Assembly (NCBI GenBank): GCA_965660875.1 | Contig: CBFIBQ010000015.1 | Span: 1 to 64,000, forward strand | Reading direction: 5' to 3' | Origin: UBA6770 sp965660875 | GTDB lineage: Bacteria > Bacteroidota > Bacteroidia > Flavobacteriales_G > Salibacteraceae | Length of the DNA: 64,000 nucleotides | Shown here: positions 14,629 through 24,736 of the stretch, piece by piece | Layout: each line of letters opens with the position of its first letter | Numbering within the stretch: position 1 is the stretch's first letter | Notes under the pieces: generated by a model | What the model was told of the DNA's origin: nothing | Database searches by the model: none | What the model saw: only the letters and a program-made list of their open reading frames with translations | Program-made: the position numbers and the translations under genes

Positions 14629-15117
14629 ATGCCTATTATCTTCAATCACTTTTGGATTATGTTTATTGCGGTTACCATAGTAAATGGACTCATTTGGAAG
14701 AATAGATCAAAGCAATACATTGCCGAAAAACCCGAGCGAAAAGAGGGGTACAATAGTCTGATCAGAGGGTTTTTAATCTATGGGAATATACCGTGGGTAA
14801 TTATGGGAATAGGTATGCTGACAGGAATGACCCACAGTATTTTTGAATTCTTCAATCCAAGTCAGATGAAGCCAATAGTTACGCTGTTTTTTCTATCTAT
14901 TATTTTCCTTTGGATTCGAGGCGCCTACTGGATATATTTCAAAGGAGGTGCTGAATATTTAGTGGACCACCCTGGGTTGATTACACATGCAGAAAAAGGT
15001 AATGAGCAGTTCGAGATTATGAAAGTAAAGCTCATTTGGGGAATTGGAATACTCTGTGGAATTATTGGAATGTACATGATGTATACTCAAGACTTCCCCA
15101 CCTTTGTAGGACAATAA
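14629..15117 (+). CDS. Hypothetical multi-pass membrane protein
   Basis: A 162-residue protein with four hydrophobic segments (about 5-20, 47-65, 80-98 and 136-155), so probably an integral inner-membrane protein. ATG at 14629 is chosen because it follows the previous stop by one base and places the first membrane segment at the N-terminus; an upstream TTG at 14611 lies inside the preceding gene. No family recognised. Confidence 0.6.
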   Translation: MPIIFNHFWIMFIAVTIVNGLIWKNRSKQYIAEKPERKEGYNSLIRGFLIYGNIPWVIMGIGMLTGMTHSIFEFFNPSQMKPIVTLFFLSIIFLWIRGAYWIYFKGGAEYLVDHPGLITHAEKGNEQFEIMKVKLIWGIGILCGIIGMYMMYTQDFPTFVGQ

Positions 15118-15307
15118 AACCGGTGGTGGCTATTCATGAAATACCTGCGATTACGGTAAAGAGTTGGTATTGCTAAATTTAAAAAATCAAGCTGTCTATT
15201 CCAGCATTCCAGTTTGTTCTGAACGTAAAACCAACCCTGCCTTTTGGGCGTGGAGTATTGCCTCCTTATGAAATAATCCCGACTTTTGAAGCCAATAAAA
15301 AAACACC
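15118..15307. other. Spacer with possible gene remnant
   Basis: 190 bp without a complete gene. One + frame stays open for ~43 codons (about 15140-15271) and ends in a tryptophan-containing stretch (NPAFWAWSIASL) without a plausible start. It may be the leftover 3' end of a gene, but it could be chance. Confidence 0.25.
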
Positions 15308-16012
15308 GTGAAAAAAATAAAACTTAAGAATTGGAAGAATCATGGGTTTGAATTCTTATCCATTTTCATAGCTGTTGTTTCTGCATTTGGTTTAAACAAC
15401 TGGAATGAAAATAGGAGGGATGCGCTCACAGAAAATAAAATTCTAACAGAAATATCAAACGGACTTGAAAAAGACTTGATTGACATTAAGCAGAATATTG
15501 GTGGTCATAAAATGGGGATTTCGGCTTGCAACTATTTTAGAAAAATGATTTCAGGTAAAAACAGAAAAGCCGACTCCGTGATGTTTCATTATTTTAATCT
15601 TACCCGAGATTTTGTGTCTTTGCAAAATGTTGCTGGATATGAAACCTTAAAATCAAAAGGGCTTGAATTGATAAATGAAGATGACTTAAGGCTGGAAATT
15701 ATTTCGCTTTACGAATACGATTACAATGCTTTACGAAAGCTGGAGGAAGAATATTCAGAAATGCAATTCCAAGAAAACTATTTTAAAGAAATTAATTTAG
15801 AATTAGCGCCTAACTTCAAAATTGATAGAAACGGAAACATTTCTGGAATCGATTTGCCATTAACGATGGAAGAGGATAAAAGAAAAAAAATATTGGTTTA
15901 CCTCTGGAAAATTAAATCAAATAGAATCTTTATTCTTCAATATTACTCGGATATTGAACAGAAAATTAAGCAATTAAGAGCGCACATAAATACTGAAATA
16001 GAGAACCACTAA
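15308..16012 (+). CDS. DUF6090-like membrane-anchored protein
   Basis: A 234-residue protein with a single N-terminal hydrophobic segment around residues 14-30 (FEFLSIFIAVVSAFGLNNW), followed by NENRRD and a long, mostly helical extracytoplasmic part. The opening pattern 'E(F/I)xSIxxAVxxAFxLNxWxE' is the hallmark of the DUF6090 family found in flavobacteria, usually without known function. It stands alone and faces the convergent T9SS gene after it. Confidence 0.7.
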   Translation: MKKIKLKNWKNHGFEFLSIFIAVVSAFGLNNWNENRRDALTENKILTEISNGLEKDLIDIKQNIGGHKMGISACNYFRKMISGKNRKADSVMFHYFNLTRDFVSLQNVAGYETLKSKGLELINEDDLRLEIISLYEYDYNALRKLEEEYSEMQFQENYFKEINLELAPNFKIDRNGNISGIDLPLTMEEDKRKKILVYLWKIKSNRIFILQYYSDIEQKIKQLRAHINTEIENH

Positions 16013-16056
16013 AACCGCCTGAATTTGATTGCAGCAGCACGGAGTGCCATTAAAAC

Positions 16057-18789
16057 CTACTCCTTTACAAACCGCACACTTCCCTCAGCTATAACTACGA
16101 AGTAGGCACCGCTGGGCAAGTCGGACACATCCAAAATGGTGGTCTCTTGCAACCTTCCCCGCATAAGCACCTCACCGTTTATGTTCTGTATTCGATAGGG
16201 TTGGGGAGTGGTGAATTTTTGATTCCAGACTACCGTAAGTTTATCTGTGCTAGGATTCGGGTACACCACAAAAACACCCAATTGTTCGATTTCCTTCTGT
16301 CCAACACCAATAACCTCGTAGCAACCCGACGTGTCCTTACATCCCGATTTTTCGATTTCAACGGCATAACTGCCATTCGCGGTTGCCGTATAGCTTGGTG
16401 CGGTAGCACCCGCAATACTACTAAGGTCTGGACAAGTGAGCCATTGAAAATTCACTTCGGTTTCATTTGTAGTTAAACGGATTCCGTCAACACTAACGGT
16501 GGTGTCTAATGGTACAATGGTCAAATCCAGCGTTTCAATTGAGTCACAACCTTGAACGGTCTGAAAGGTTTCTGAATACCTACCCGAACTGTTGTACGTC
16601 CTGCCATTTGCAGCCCAAGTGTACTCGCGGCAGGTGTTTACGGTTTCTGTATTAGCAGCACTCTTGTTGATGGTAAGCATTAAGGTAACCGTTGAATCAC
16701 ATCCTACCGAGTTTGTGAGTGTTGTTGTGTAATTCCCGGAGTTGGTATAGGTATTAGCATTCAATGGCCAGGTGTATTGATCACATGCCGTGGCAGAAAA
16801 AGAGCTACCTGAGCTGGAGTTTATAGTAAGGTTAAGCGTGACGAGTGAGTCGCACCCGTTGCCATTTAAAATTGTGTCGCGATAGGTTCCTGAAGCATTG
16901 TAGGTACTACCATTGGCGAGCCATGTATAGCGGTCACAAGCCCTTACGGTTTCAGTATTTGATGTCGATTGATAAACAGTCAGGTTTAAAGTAACAAGTG
17001 AATCACAACCCACTGAGTTGCTCAGGGTGTCTTTATAAGTACCTGATTTCGTATAAGTCATGGAGTTTGCCGCCCAAGTGTAGCGATTACAAGATGAAAT
17101 CGTTTCGATACTGGAAGTACTCCTAACCACAGTAAGTACTAGCGTAACTGCAGAGTCGCAACCCGCTGCGGTAGTTACGGTATCTTTATAGGTGCCAGAG
17201 GTATTGTAAACCATTGCATTCAGCGGCCACGTATAGCTGTCACACGCTCTTACTGTGTCCGAACTGCTAGCGCTGTAATTTACCGTTAGGTGGAGAGTGA
17301 TTATCGAGTCGCATCCGGCTGCGTTCACTATGGTGTCTTTGTAAACTCCAGAGCTGTTGTATGTAGAGGAATCTTGAGTCCAGTAATAGCTATCGCAAAC
17401 AGTAACGGTGTCTGCACTGCCCGAAGCTTTGTTTATCGTGAGCTTGAGCGAGAGGATAGAATCACATCCGAACCGATTTACCAAAGTATCCGCATAAACA
17501 CCTGAAGTGGTATACGTTTGATTGGTAACCGACCAGCGATAGCTGTTGCAAGCGCTTACCGTATCCCGGTTATACGCAGTAGGACAAAAGCTATAAATCC
17601 GCACGTGTCCAGCGTCGGTAGCCTTGTCATCGTTTTTAATTGAACTGGCTGCTATCGTATTCGTATCCGGCATGCTGATAGAGAAACCAAAATTGTCTAA
17701 GGAGGATTCGCCGTCAATATCGGAACCTTTTTTTTGCCAGGAAGTACCGTTCCATCGGAAGAGTCTGACGTGGCCAGACTTTGTTCCGTTTCCATCGTTA
17801 TCAAGGGCACCTATCGCCACAAAATTGGTGTCGGGCATAAAAACCGAATATCCTGATTCATCTCTCACAAACTCACCATCAATGTCGGCACCTTTCTTAA
17901 CCCACGCAGTGCCATTCCACCGATAAACGCGGACATGTCCCGTTTTAACAAAACCACCATAATTCAAAGTAGCTCCAATTGCCACATGGTTGGCATCCGC
18001 CATATGAACCGAACCGCCCGACTCATCGCCAGCCGCTTCACCATCAATATCTCCACCTTTTTGCACCCAAGCGGAACCATTCCAACGAAATATGCGCACA
18101 TGACCTGCATCGCTTCCATTACCCGAGTTTCTTTTAGCTCCAATCGCTACGGTATTTGAATTCGGCATAGAAACAGCTACTCCGGACCTGTCTTGTGCCG
18201 CTTCACCATCAATATCTGCACCTTTTTGAACCCAATTTGTTCCGTTCCAGCGATACACCCTTACATGACCAGAACTGGTGCCATTCCCGTCATTACCTGT
18301 AGCACCAATGGCCACTGTGTTCGAATCCGGCATACTTAAGGAGGCACCGCTTACGTCACCTCCGTTTTCTCCATCGATATCCGAACCGCGCTGAACCCAT
18401 GAAGAGCCGCTCCACTTGAAAATACGCACATGACCAGCTCCATTTCCGTTTCCATCATTGAGGAGGGCTCCAACAGCTAAGGTATTCGTGTCGGGCATAG
18501 AAACACAGGCACCGGCCTCATCACCCGCAGCTTCACCGTCGATATCGGATCCTTTTTGTACCCAATTCACTCCATTCCATTTGTAAACTCGCGTATGACC
18601 AGAAAAGTTACCATTCCCATCATTGCCACGAGCACCTATAGAAATTGTGGTCGCATCGGGCATGCTGACCGAATAACCCGATACATCGTAAATGGCCTCG
18701 CCATCAATATCGTTACCCACTTGGACTTGTGCAAGACAGATACTTGCAGTACTTATGGTGAAGGAAAGCAAAAGGAGTAAGTGCTTCAT
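16057..18789 (-). CDS. T9SS-sorted surface protein with 7+7 repeats
   Basis: A 910-residue exported protein. A signal peptide (MKHLLLLLSFTISTASICLA) is followed by seven repeats of ~55 residues (about 22-395) of the form DIDGEAxxDxSGxSVSMPDxN...GHVRxxxWNG..W, which looks like a FG-GAP/beta-propeller-like blade series. After a short linker come seven repeats of ~50 residues (about 405-755) with CDxYxW...YxxSGxYxDT...GCDSxxTLxLT, a pattern common in flavobacterial adhesins. The C-terminus (VYPNPSTDKLTV...LPSGAYFVVI) is a type A T9SS sorting domain, so the protein is secreted through the outer membrane and attached to the surface. It is probably an adhesin or matrix protein. Confidence 0.88.
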   Translation of the reverse strand: MKHLLLLLSFTISTASICLAQVQVGNDIDGEAIYDVSGYSVSMPDATTISIGARGNDGNGNFSGHTRVYKWNGVNWVQKGSDIDGEAAGDEAGACVSMPDTNTLAVGALLNDGNGNGAGHVRIFKWSGSSWVQRGSDIDGENGGDVSGASLSMPDSNTVAIGATGNDGNGTSSGHVRVYRWNGTNWVQKGADIDGEAAQDRSGVAVSMPNSNTVAIGAKRNSGNGSDAGHVRIFRWNGSAWVQKGGDIDGEAAGDESGGSVHMADANHVAIGATLNYGGFVKTGHVRVYRWNGTAWVKKGADIDGEFVRDESGYSVFMPDTNFVAIGALDNDGNGTKSGHVRLFRWNGTSWQKKGSDIDGESSLDNFGFSISMPDTNTIAASSIKNDDKATDAGHVRIYSFCPTAYNRDTVSACNSYRWSVTNQTYTTSGVYADTLVNRFGCDSILSLKLTINKASGSADTVTVCDSYYWTQDSSTYNSSGVYKDTIVNAAGCDSIITLHLTVNYSASSSDTVRACDSYTWPLNAMVYNTSGTYKDTVTTAAGCDSAVTLVLTVVRSTSSIETISSCNRYTWAANSMTYTKSGTYKDTLSNSVGCDSLVTLNLTVYQSTSNTETVRACDRYTWLANGSTYNASGTYRDTILNGNGCDSLVTLNLTINSSSGSSFSATACDQYTWPLNANTYTNSGNYTTTLTNSVGCDSTVTLMLTINKSAANTETVNTCREYTWAANGRTYNSSGRYSETFQTVQGCDSIETLDLTIVPLDTTVSVDGIRLTTNETEVNFQWLTCPDLSSIAGATAPSYTATANGSYAVEIEKSGCKDTSGCYEVIGVGQKEIEQLGVFVVYPNPSTDKLTVVWNQKFTTPQPYRIQNINGEVLMRGRLQETTILDVSDLPSGAYFVVIAEGSVRFVKE

Positions 18790-19230
18790 GTTTCGAAGGT
18801 ATTTATTGCTTTACTGCAAAATTACTTCACGATTTTCAAAACCATTCTATTGCTATGAAATAATAAAGTCGTTTCATCCATTAAAAAAGATACTCTATTC
18901 GCACAAACAGCAACAAATACTAGAAATGAAATGTATTGGAATTGAATTGGAGCAATTATTCAATTCCAATGCATGCACAATAAACCCGAAGGTGTTTTTT
19001 TCAAGAAAGCATGTGTTGCCAATAGTTCATGCATAGTAAATGCGCTTAGGATGCTCAATTCTTCTGTTCTATAACAATGAGCACAAAGGAATAATTGAGC
19101 GATAAAAACAGGTGTACACAAACTCGCTAAATACTCTGAAGAAACCGCACATTTCAAATTTAACCCATCAATAAACCCCTCATTCCGAATAATTCTTGTA
19201 CATTTAAGGAGTTGAAAAATCTAAATAACC
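18790..19230. other. Divergent intergenic region with two inverted repeats
   Basis: 441 bp between two divergent genes, with no gene seen. It holds a perfect 13-bp inverted repeat (ATTGGAATTGAAT at 18935-18947, its complement at 18958-18970, 10-base loop) and a looser 8-bp pair (GCTCAATT at 19053-19060, AATTGAGC at 19093-19100). These could be regulator sites or RNA hairpins for either gene. Confidence 0.5.
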
Positions 19231-22200
19231 TTGCCAAATAGCATTTCACCACAGTTAATCCTTGAACAGTCAAATGATATGATTTGGATGGTAAGTCCAA
19301 ATTTTCAATTGATTTACGCTAATGAGGCATATATGCGTCGCATAAAGCAAGTAACTGGTAAGGAGAAAAAAATCAATACTTCTGTATTTGAAGACGCCTT
19401 TGGAGATGAGTCTGTAAAGAAATGGGAAGCCTATTATAACAGAGCCATTAAAGGAGAGACCTTTGAATTGGAAGAGAAACACACTGATCCCAATACAAAT
19501 AAAGTTCATTACAGCCTTGTGACCTTAAAACCCATCTATGGCGATAAGCAAGAAGTTGAGGCCGTAGCATGTCAGTCAAAAGAAATAGGTCAATTTGCAG
19601 AACAACGATTTAAGGCCTTAGTCCAAGAGGGATCCGACTTAATTGGAGTTATAAATAGCGAAGGTGTGTACAGTTACGTTAGCCCCACTAGCTTGTCCAT
19701 TTTAGGAATTCCAGCAGAAGCATTTATTGGCAAGAATGCATTTGATTTTATCCATGAAAAAGACCAAGAAGGCGTTCGAAATGCATTGAAGGATGTGGCT
19801 ACAACACACAAAGTAAAACTTAAGCCTTTTCGGTTTCGAAACAATGATAATGATTGGCGATGGGTTGAAACCGTATTGACAAATATGCTGGATAATCCTG
19901 CGGTTGAGGGTATTGTGGCAAACTCAAGGGATGTTACCGAGAGAATTGCCCAACAGAAAAAAGTTAAACAAGCCGAAAAGCGGTTTGAGACGCTCGTCCA
20001 AAACAGTGCGGACTGTGTTGCTATAATTTCTCCTGAAGCCAAAACTCTATTTATCTCAGAAAGGGTAAAAGGTATTTTGGGTTACACAGCTTCAGAAGCT
20101 TTAGACATGGATATTCGGGAATTGATTCACCCAGAAGACACTCAAGGTGTTGAAAAAGCCTTAGCTCAGGCTGTGGAGCAACCAGGAGTTTCAATAGAAG
20201 GCCACACTTCAAGAATAAAACACAAGGATGGTTCATGGAGATGGGTAAAAGCGACAATAACTAACTTGATACACGACCCTTCTATAGGAGGAATTGTGGA
20301 TGTATTTAGTGATGTAACCAAGGAAAAAAACGAAGAGCTCGAGAAGGAATTAATAATTGATATTGGAAAGGTTTTTAATCAAAATACAGATAATGATTTA
20401 TCCCATTGCCTATCAGTGGTATGCGAACGTTTGGTTGACTTTGGTGACTGTAGTTTTGCTGAGCTGTGGTTGCCTGATATCGATAAGAAAGTACTGAATT
20501 GTACCGCAAGATATGCTGGAACTGAAGTTGGAAAGACATTTTTTGAAGCCACTAAAGATGTACGAACGTTAACATTAGACGAAGGGGCACAAAGCCAAGT
20601 TTTTAAAAGCAAAAAGACGGTACTGTGGCAAGCTGATGATGCTACCATGGATTCAACTAAACGGAAATTGGCTGCACAAAAAGTGGGAATTAAAACGCTC
20701 GTTGGGATTCCATTGATTCATAACAAGGAGGTTATAGGTGGGTTGTTGCTTGGTACAGAAAAAACTAAATCTGCTTTAATTGGAAATTCTGAACTTTTTG
20801 AGAAATTAGAGTCAAGCATTGGTTCCGAGTTAAGTAGAAAGAAAACTAAAATCGAACTCGAACAAATTTTTAATTACACCCCGGACATAATTTGCATCGT
20901 AGGTTTTGACGGATATATAAAACGAATTAACCCTGCTGGATTAGATTTATTTGGCTATTCCTTGGAGGAGGTTCGCTCGAGGCCAATACAATCTTTTGTG
21001 CATAAAGAAGATCAGCCTCAATCAGAAAGAAACCTAAGCAGTTTGTATGAAGGCAATAACCTGAAAAATTTTGAAAACCGCTTCATTACTAAAGAAGGTA
21101 AGGTAGTGTGGTTGAGCTGGACTGCCACTACATTACCAGAGCAAAGCATTATTTATGCGGTTGCAAAAGACGTTACTGAAGACAAAAACTTAAGAGAATT
21201 AAATCGACAGGTTGGATTGCTTGCCAAGATTGGGAGTTGGGAAGTAGATTTGGTCAATAATTCTGTTTTCTGGACTAAGGAGGTACACTTACTTCACGAG
21301 ACAGACCCGAGTTCATTTACACCTACCCTAGAGGGAGCGATTAACTTCTATAGAGAAGACTTTCAAGAGTTGGTAAAAACGAACGTTGAAAAATGCATTA
21401 GAACAGGTGAGCCTTATGAAATGGAAGCCGTTCTAATTACTGCAAATAACAAGGAGGTATGGGTTAGAACAAATGGCAGTGCAGAGTTTATTGATGGTGA
21501 ATGCGTTCGTATTTATGGAAGTATTCAAGATATTGATGAACGAAAAAAATCTGAAAATAAACTGGTATCCTTATCTCAAAACTTGCCAGGAATCATTTAT
21601 GAATACCACATACACCCTGATGGTACCGACTCCATAGAGAGTTTAAGCGGAAAGGTTAAAGATATTTGGGGTTTCACCGCTTCAGAAGTACTTGAAAACC
21701 CTGCGCTTGTTTGGAAACAAGTTGAGGTTGGAGGAGATAAAGACTTACTTGAGAAAAGTATACGCCAGTCTATTGAAACAAAATCGCAATGGCAATGCCG
21801 AACTAAATACGTTATGCCACTTACAGGTAAAATGCGGACCCATTTAGGCTATGGTACACCTAAGTTTTTGACTGATGGCACCATTGTTTTCAATTCAATA
21901 ATTCTTGATGTTACCAAAGAAGCTCAATATGAAGAGCTATTAGATCAAACCAGTAAAATTGCCAAAATAGGTAGTTGGGAAATGGATTTAATGAATCAAG
22001 AGGGGGATAAAATGTACTGGTCCCCAGCTATTAATGAAATTCTAGAGTTAGAAAAAGACTACAAGCCTACATTAAAAAAAGGAATAGAGTTTCATGTAGG
22101 TGAAAGCAAGGAAAGAATAAAGCATGCGCTAGAGCTGCTAATTACAGAGGGAATTGAGTTCGATGAAGAGATATTGTTGCGCACAGCGAAAGGAAACGAA

Positions 22201-24474
22201 CGCTGGACGCGAGCCATTGGCAAAAGTGAGGTGGTTAACGGCAAGCGCACTCGTATCTACGGTAGCTATCAAGAAATTAATGAGAGGAAAGTCGCCACGC
22301 TGAATTTAGAAAAAAGTCTTAGCGAGTTGCAGGATTATAAATATTCATTGGATCAGTCTGCAATTATTGCTTTTACCGACAACAAAGGAAAAATTACTTC
22401 TGTAAACGACAATTTTTGTGAAATTTCGGGCTATAGTCGCAAAGAGTTGATTGGACAAACCCACAGCTTAATAAACGCTGGTTATCACTCCAAGGCATTT
22501 TTCAGAGACTTATGGAAGACCATAGCTTCTGGAAAAGTTTTCAGAAGTGAAATAAAGAACAAAGCAAAGGATGGGAGTTTCTATTGGGTGGACACGACCA
22601 TTGTACCCTTTCTGGATAAAAAACAAAAGCCAAAACAATATTTAGCCATTCGATTTGATATCACAGAGCGAAAAAAAGCAGAAGATGAAAAAGCCAAGTT
22701 TCAAGAAACCTTGGAAAATAGCTTGAATGAAATTTATATGTTCGATGCCAAGACCTTAAAATTCAGCTATGTGAACAGAGGTGCTTTACTCAACCTAGGT
22801 TACTCAAATAAAGAAATCAAAGCATTAACACCATTAGACCTAAAACCTAGCTTCACTGTTTCGAAATTTAATGAACGGATTGCACCATTAATAAAACACA
22901 AAAAGAGCAAAATTGTATTCTTTACGAATCACCTGCGTAAAGATGGAAGCCAATACCCTGTAGAGGTGCATCTAAAATTGGTAGAAGAAGGCGATAAGAA
23001 AAACTTTATTGCAATAATTTTGGATATCACAGACAGAAAAAAAGCACAGGAGGAATTACTATCCACATCAGAACGATTGCGTTTGGCGACTTCCTCTGTA
23101 AAAATGGGTATATGGGATTGGGACATTGTAAATGACAATTTGAAATGGGACGACCGGATGTACCAGCTTTATGGCGTGCGAAGACAAGACTTCTCGGGAG
23201 CACTAGATGCTTGGCAAAACGGCATTCATCCGGATGATGCTTTAAGAGCAAATGAAGATTTACAAGATGCACTTTCTGGGAAACGAGAGTTTAATTTGGT
23301 TTTTAGAGTGATTTGGCCCGATAAATCCATTCATTTTATACAGGCTAATGCAATTGTTTCAAGAGATGAAGAAGGCAATGCCATACGGATGATTGGGAGT
23401 AACCTTGACGTTACAGACCGAAAAAAAACAGAGGAAGAAATTCTTCTCGCTAATCAACGATTTGAAAAAGTAACTGAGGCGACTAATGACGTCATTTGGG
23501 ATTGGGATATAGTTAACGATATGTTCTACCGCTCGGATGCTATTGAACAGTTTTTTGGTAAAAAGGTGAAAAAATCATTGAAACAAACTGATTTTTGGAC
23601 GGATAGTTTCCACCCAGATGATGTAAAGAAAGTCGATGATAGTATTACAAGAGCTATTTCAGATTCTTCTGTTTCCAATTGGGAAATGGAGTACCGCATT
23701 TTAAATGAAGAAGGGGAAGTGTTTTTTGTGCTGGACCGAGGGATAATTATCCGAAATGAAAAAGGCAAGGCAATTAGAATGGTCGGTGCTATGGCCAACA
23801 TTACTAAGCAAAAACGGTCAGAGCAAGAAATTAAATTTCAAGCCAATCTCTTAAAAACGGTGGGGCAAGCGGCCGTTGCGTCAGACTTAGAAGGAATAGT
23901 TACCTATTGGAACAAAGCCGCTACATCTATCTACGGCTGGACTCGCGAAGAAGCAATCGGAAGAAACATAGAAATGCTCACGCCAAGCAATGCAGATCAA
24001 AATCAAATAGAGCAGATAATGGCTTTGCTCAAGGAGGGTAAAACTTGGACAGGAGATATTGTAGTACAAAAAAAGGATGGAACAACCTTTCCTGCAAGAG
24101 CCTCTAATTCTCCAGTTTATGATAAAAACAAGCAGCTTGTGGGAATGATAGGCATTTCCTCAGATATTACTCAAGAAGTAGAGCACAAAAAACTGATAGA
24201 GGAATACACCCAAAAACTTGAAAAGTCGAATCAGGATTTAGCCAATAGGATTCAACAAATTAAAAAGCAAAACGAGAAATTTCAAAAAATATCGTGGCTG
24301 CAGTCGCATGAAGTACGAGCACCTTTAGTACGAATATTGGGGATTGTAGAATTAATTGATAGCTCTGATGAGGAGCTTGATGATTTACCATTTTGGTTGG
24401 AGCAACTGAAATTATCTTCTAAAGAAATGGATGAAGTAATAAAGGCGGTGGTGCAAGAAGCAGACGCCGAGTAA
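19231..24474 (+). CDS. Multi-PAS/GAF sensory protein with DHp-like C-terminus but no ATPase
   Basis: A 1747-residue cytoplasmic sensor with no membrane segment. I count about twelve PAS domains, many ending in the usual D(V/I)T(D/E)RKKAE linker, and one GAF domain between the third and fourth (about residues 370-545). The C-terminus forms a coiled coil and then ISWLQSHEVRAPLVRILGIV, which is an H-box with phosphoacceptor His1693. The protein stops about 55 residues later without N, G1, F or G2 boxes, so it cannot phosphorylate itself. Phosphate would have to come from another kinase, or the domain acts in dimerisation. The start is TTG 19231, as the first PAS begins at once; the first in-frame ATG (19279) would cut into it. 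Ribosome site AAGGAG lies upstream at about 19207. Confidence 0.85.
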   Translation: MPNSISPQLILEQSNDMIWMVSPNFQLIYANEAYMRRIKQVTGKEKKINTSVFEDAFGDESVKKWEAYYNRAIKGETFELEEKHTDPNTNKVHYSLVTLKPIYGDKQEVEAVACQSKEIGQFAEQRFKALVQEGSDLIGVINSEGVYSYVSPTSLSILGIPAEAFIGKNAFDFIHEKDQEGVRNALKDVATTHKVKLKPFRFRNNDNDWRWVETVLTNMLDNPAVEGIVANSRDVTERIAQQKKVKQAEKRFETLVQNSADCVAIISPEAKTLFISERVKGILGYTASEALDMDIRELIHPEDTQGVEKALAQAVEQPGVSIEGHTSRIKHKDGSWRWVKATITNLIHDPSIGGIVDVFSDVTKEKNEELEKELIIDIGKVFNQNTDNDLSHCLSVVCERLVDFGDCSFAELWLPDIDKKVLNCTARYAGTEVGKTFFEATKDVRTLTLDEGAQSQVFKSKKTVLWQADDATMDSTKRKLAAQKVGIKTLVGIPLIHNKEVIGGLLLGTEKTKSALIGNSELFEKLESSIGSELSRKKTKIELEQIFNYTPDIICIVGFDGYIKRINPAGLDLFGYSLEEVRSRPIQSFVHKEDQPQSERNLSSLYEGNNLKNFENRFITKEGKVVWLSWTATTLPEQSIIYAVAKDVTEDKNLRELNRQVGLLAKIGSWEVDLVNNSVFWTKEVHLLHETDPSSFTPTLEGAINFYREDFQELVKTNVEKCIRTGEPYEMEAVLITANNKEVWVRTNGSAEFIDGECVRIYGSIQDIDERKKSENKLVSLSQNLPGIIYEYHIHPDGTDSIESLSGKVKDIWGFTASEVLENPALVWKQVEVGGDKDLLEKSIRQSIETKSQWQCRTKYVMPLTGKMRTHLGYGTPKFLTDGTIVFNSIILDVTKEAQYEELLDQTSKIAKIGSWEMDLMNQEGDKMYWSPAINEILELEKDYKPTLKKGIEFHVGESKERIKHALELLITEGIEFDEEILLRTAKGNERWTRAIGKSEVVNGKRTRIYGSYQEINERKVATLNLEKSLSELQDYKYSLDQSAIIAFTDNKGKITSVNDNFCEISGYSRKELIGQTHSLINAGYHSKAFFRDLWKTIASGKVFRSEIKNKAKDGSFYWVDTTIVPFLDKKQKPKQYLAIRFDITERKKAEDEKAKFQETLENSLNEIYMFDAKTLKFSYVNRGALLNLGYSNKEIKALTPLDLKPSFTVSKFNERIAPLIKHKKSKIVFFTNHLRKDGSQYPVEVHLKLVEEGDKKNFIAIILDITDRKKAQEELLSTSERLRLATSSVKMGIWDWDIVNDNLKWDDRMYQLYGVRRQDFSGALDAWQNGIHPDDALRANEDLQDALSGKREFNLVFRVIWPDKSIHFIQANAIVSRDEEGNAIRMIGSNLDVTDRKKTEEEILLANQRFEKVTEATNDVIWDWDIVNDMFYRSDAIEQFFGKKVKKSLKQTDFWTDSFHPDDVKKVDDSITRAISDSSVSNWEMEYRILNEEGEVFFVLDRGIIIRNEKGKAIRMVGAMANITKQKRSEQEIKFQANLLKTVGQAAVASDLEGIVTYWNKAATSIYGWTREEAIGRNIEMLTPSNADQNQIEQIMALLKEGKTWTGDIVVQKKDGTTFPARASNSPVYDKNKQLVGMIGISSDITQEVEHKKLIEEYTQKLEKSNQDLANRIQQIKKQNEKFQKISWLQSHEVRAPLVRILGIVELIDSSDEELDDLPFWLEQLKLSSKEMDEVIKAVVQEADAE

Positions 24475-24736
24475 AAAGCCGCAGTTAAGTTTAGGCTTTG
24501 GAATCGGCCTGGCTGGCTCATTACAAGAAGATTGTTGGTGTACTAAAAGAGTTTATTAGAACCGCTAAAAAACCAATCCCAGCAAATAGCTTGTGTGCAA
24601 TTGGTTTGGGTGCGTACCAAGTCGTTTTGCATTTTTTTGATATATTTTTAATTGAAATGTAGGCACGTAATCCACTAAAAATCATATACTAAGAATAGGG
24701 TAACGCAAAAATAAGATCTGCTAAAAAACAGTGTAA
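24475..24736. other. Intergenic spacer
   Basis: 262 bp, AT-rich. I see no gene, terminator or clear operator in it. Confidence 0.4.

Noticed and set aside
16147..18159. Several + strand open frames opposite the T9SS gene
   Set aside because: They are antisense shadows of the repeated - strand coding sequence.
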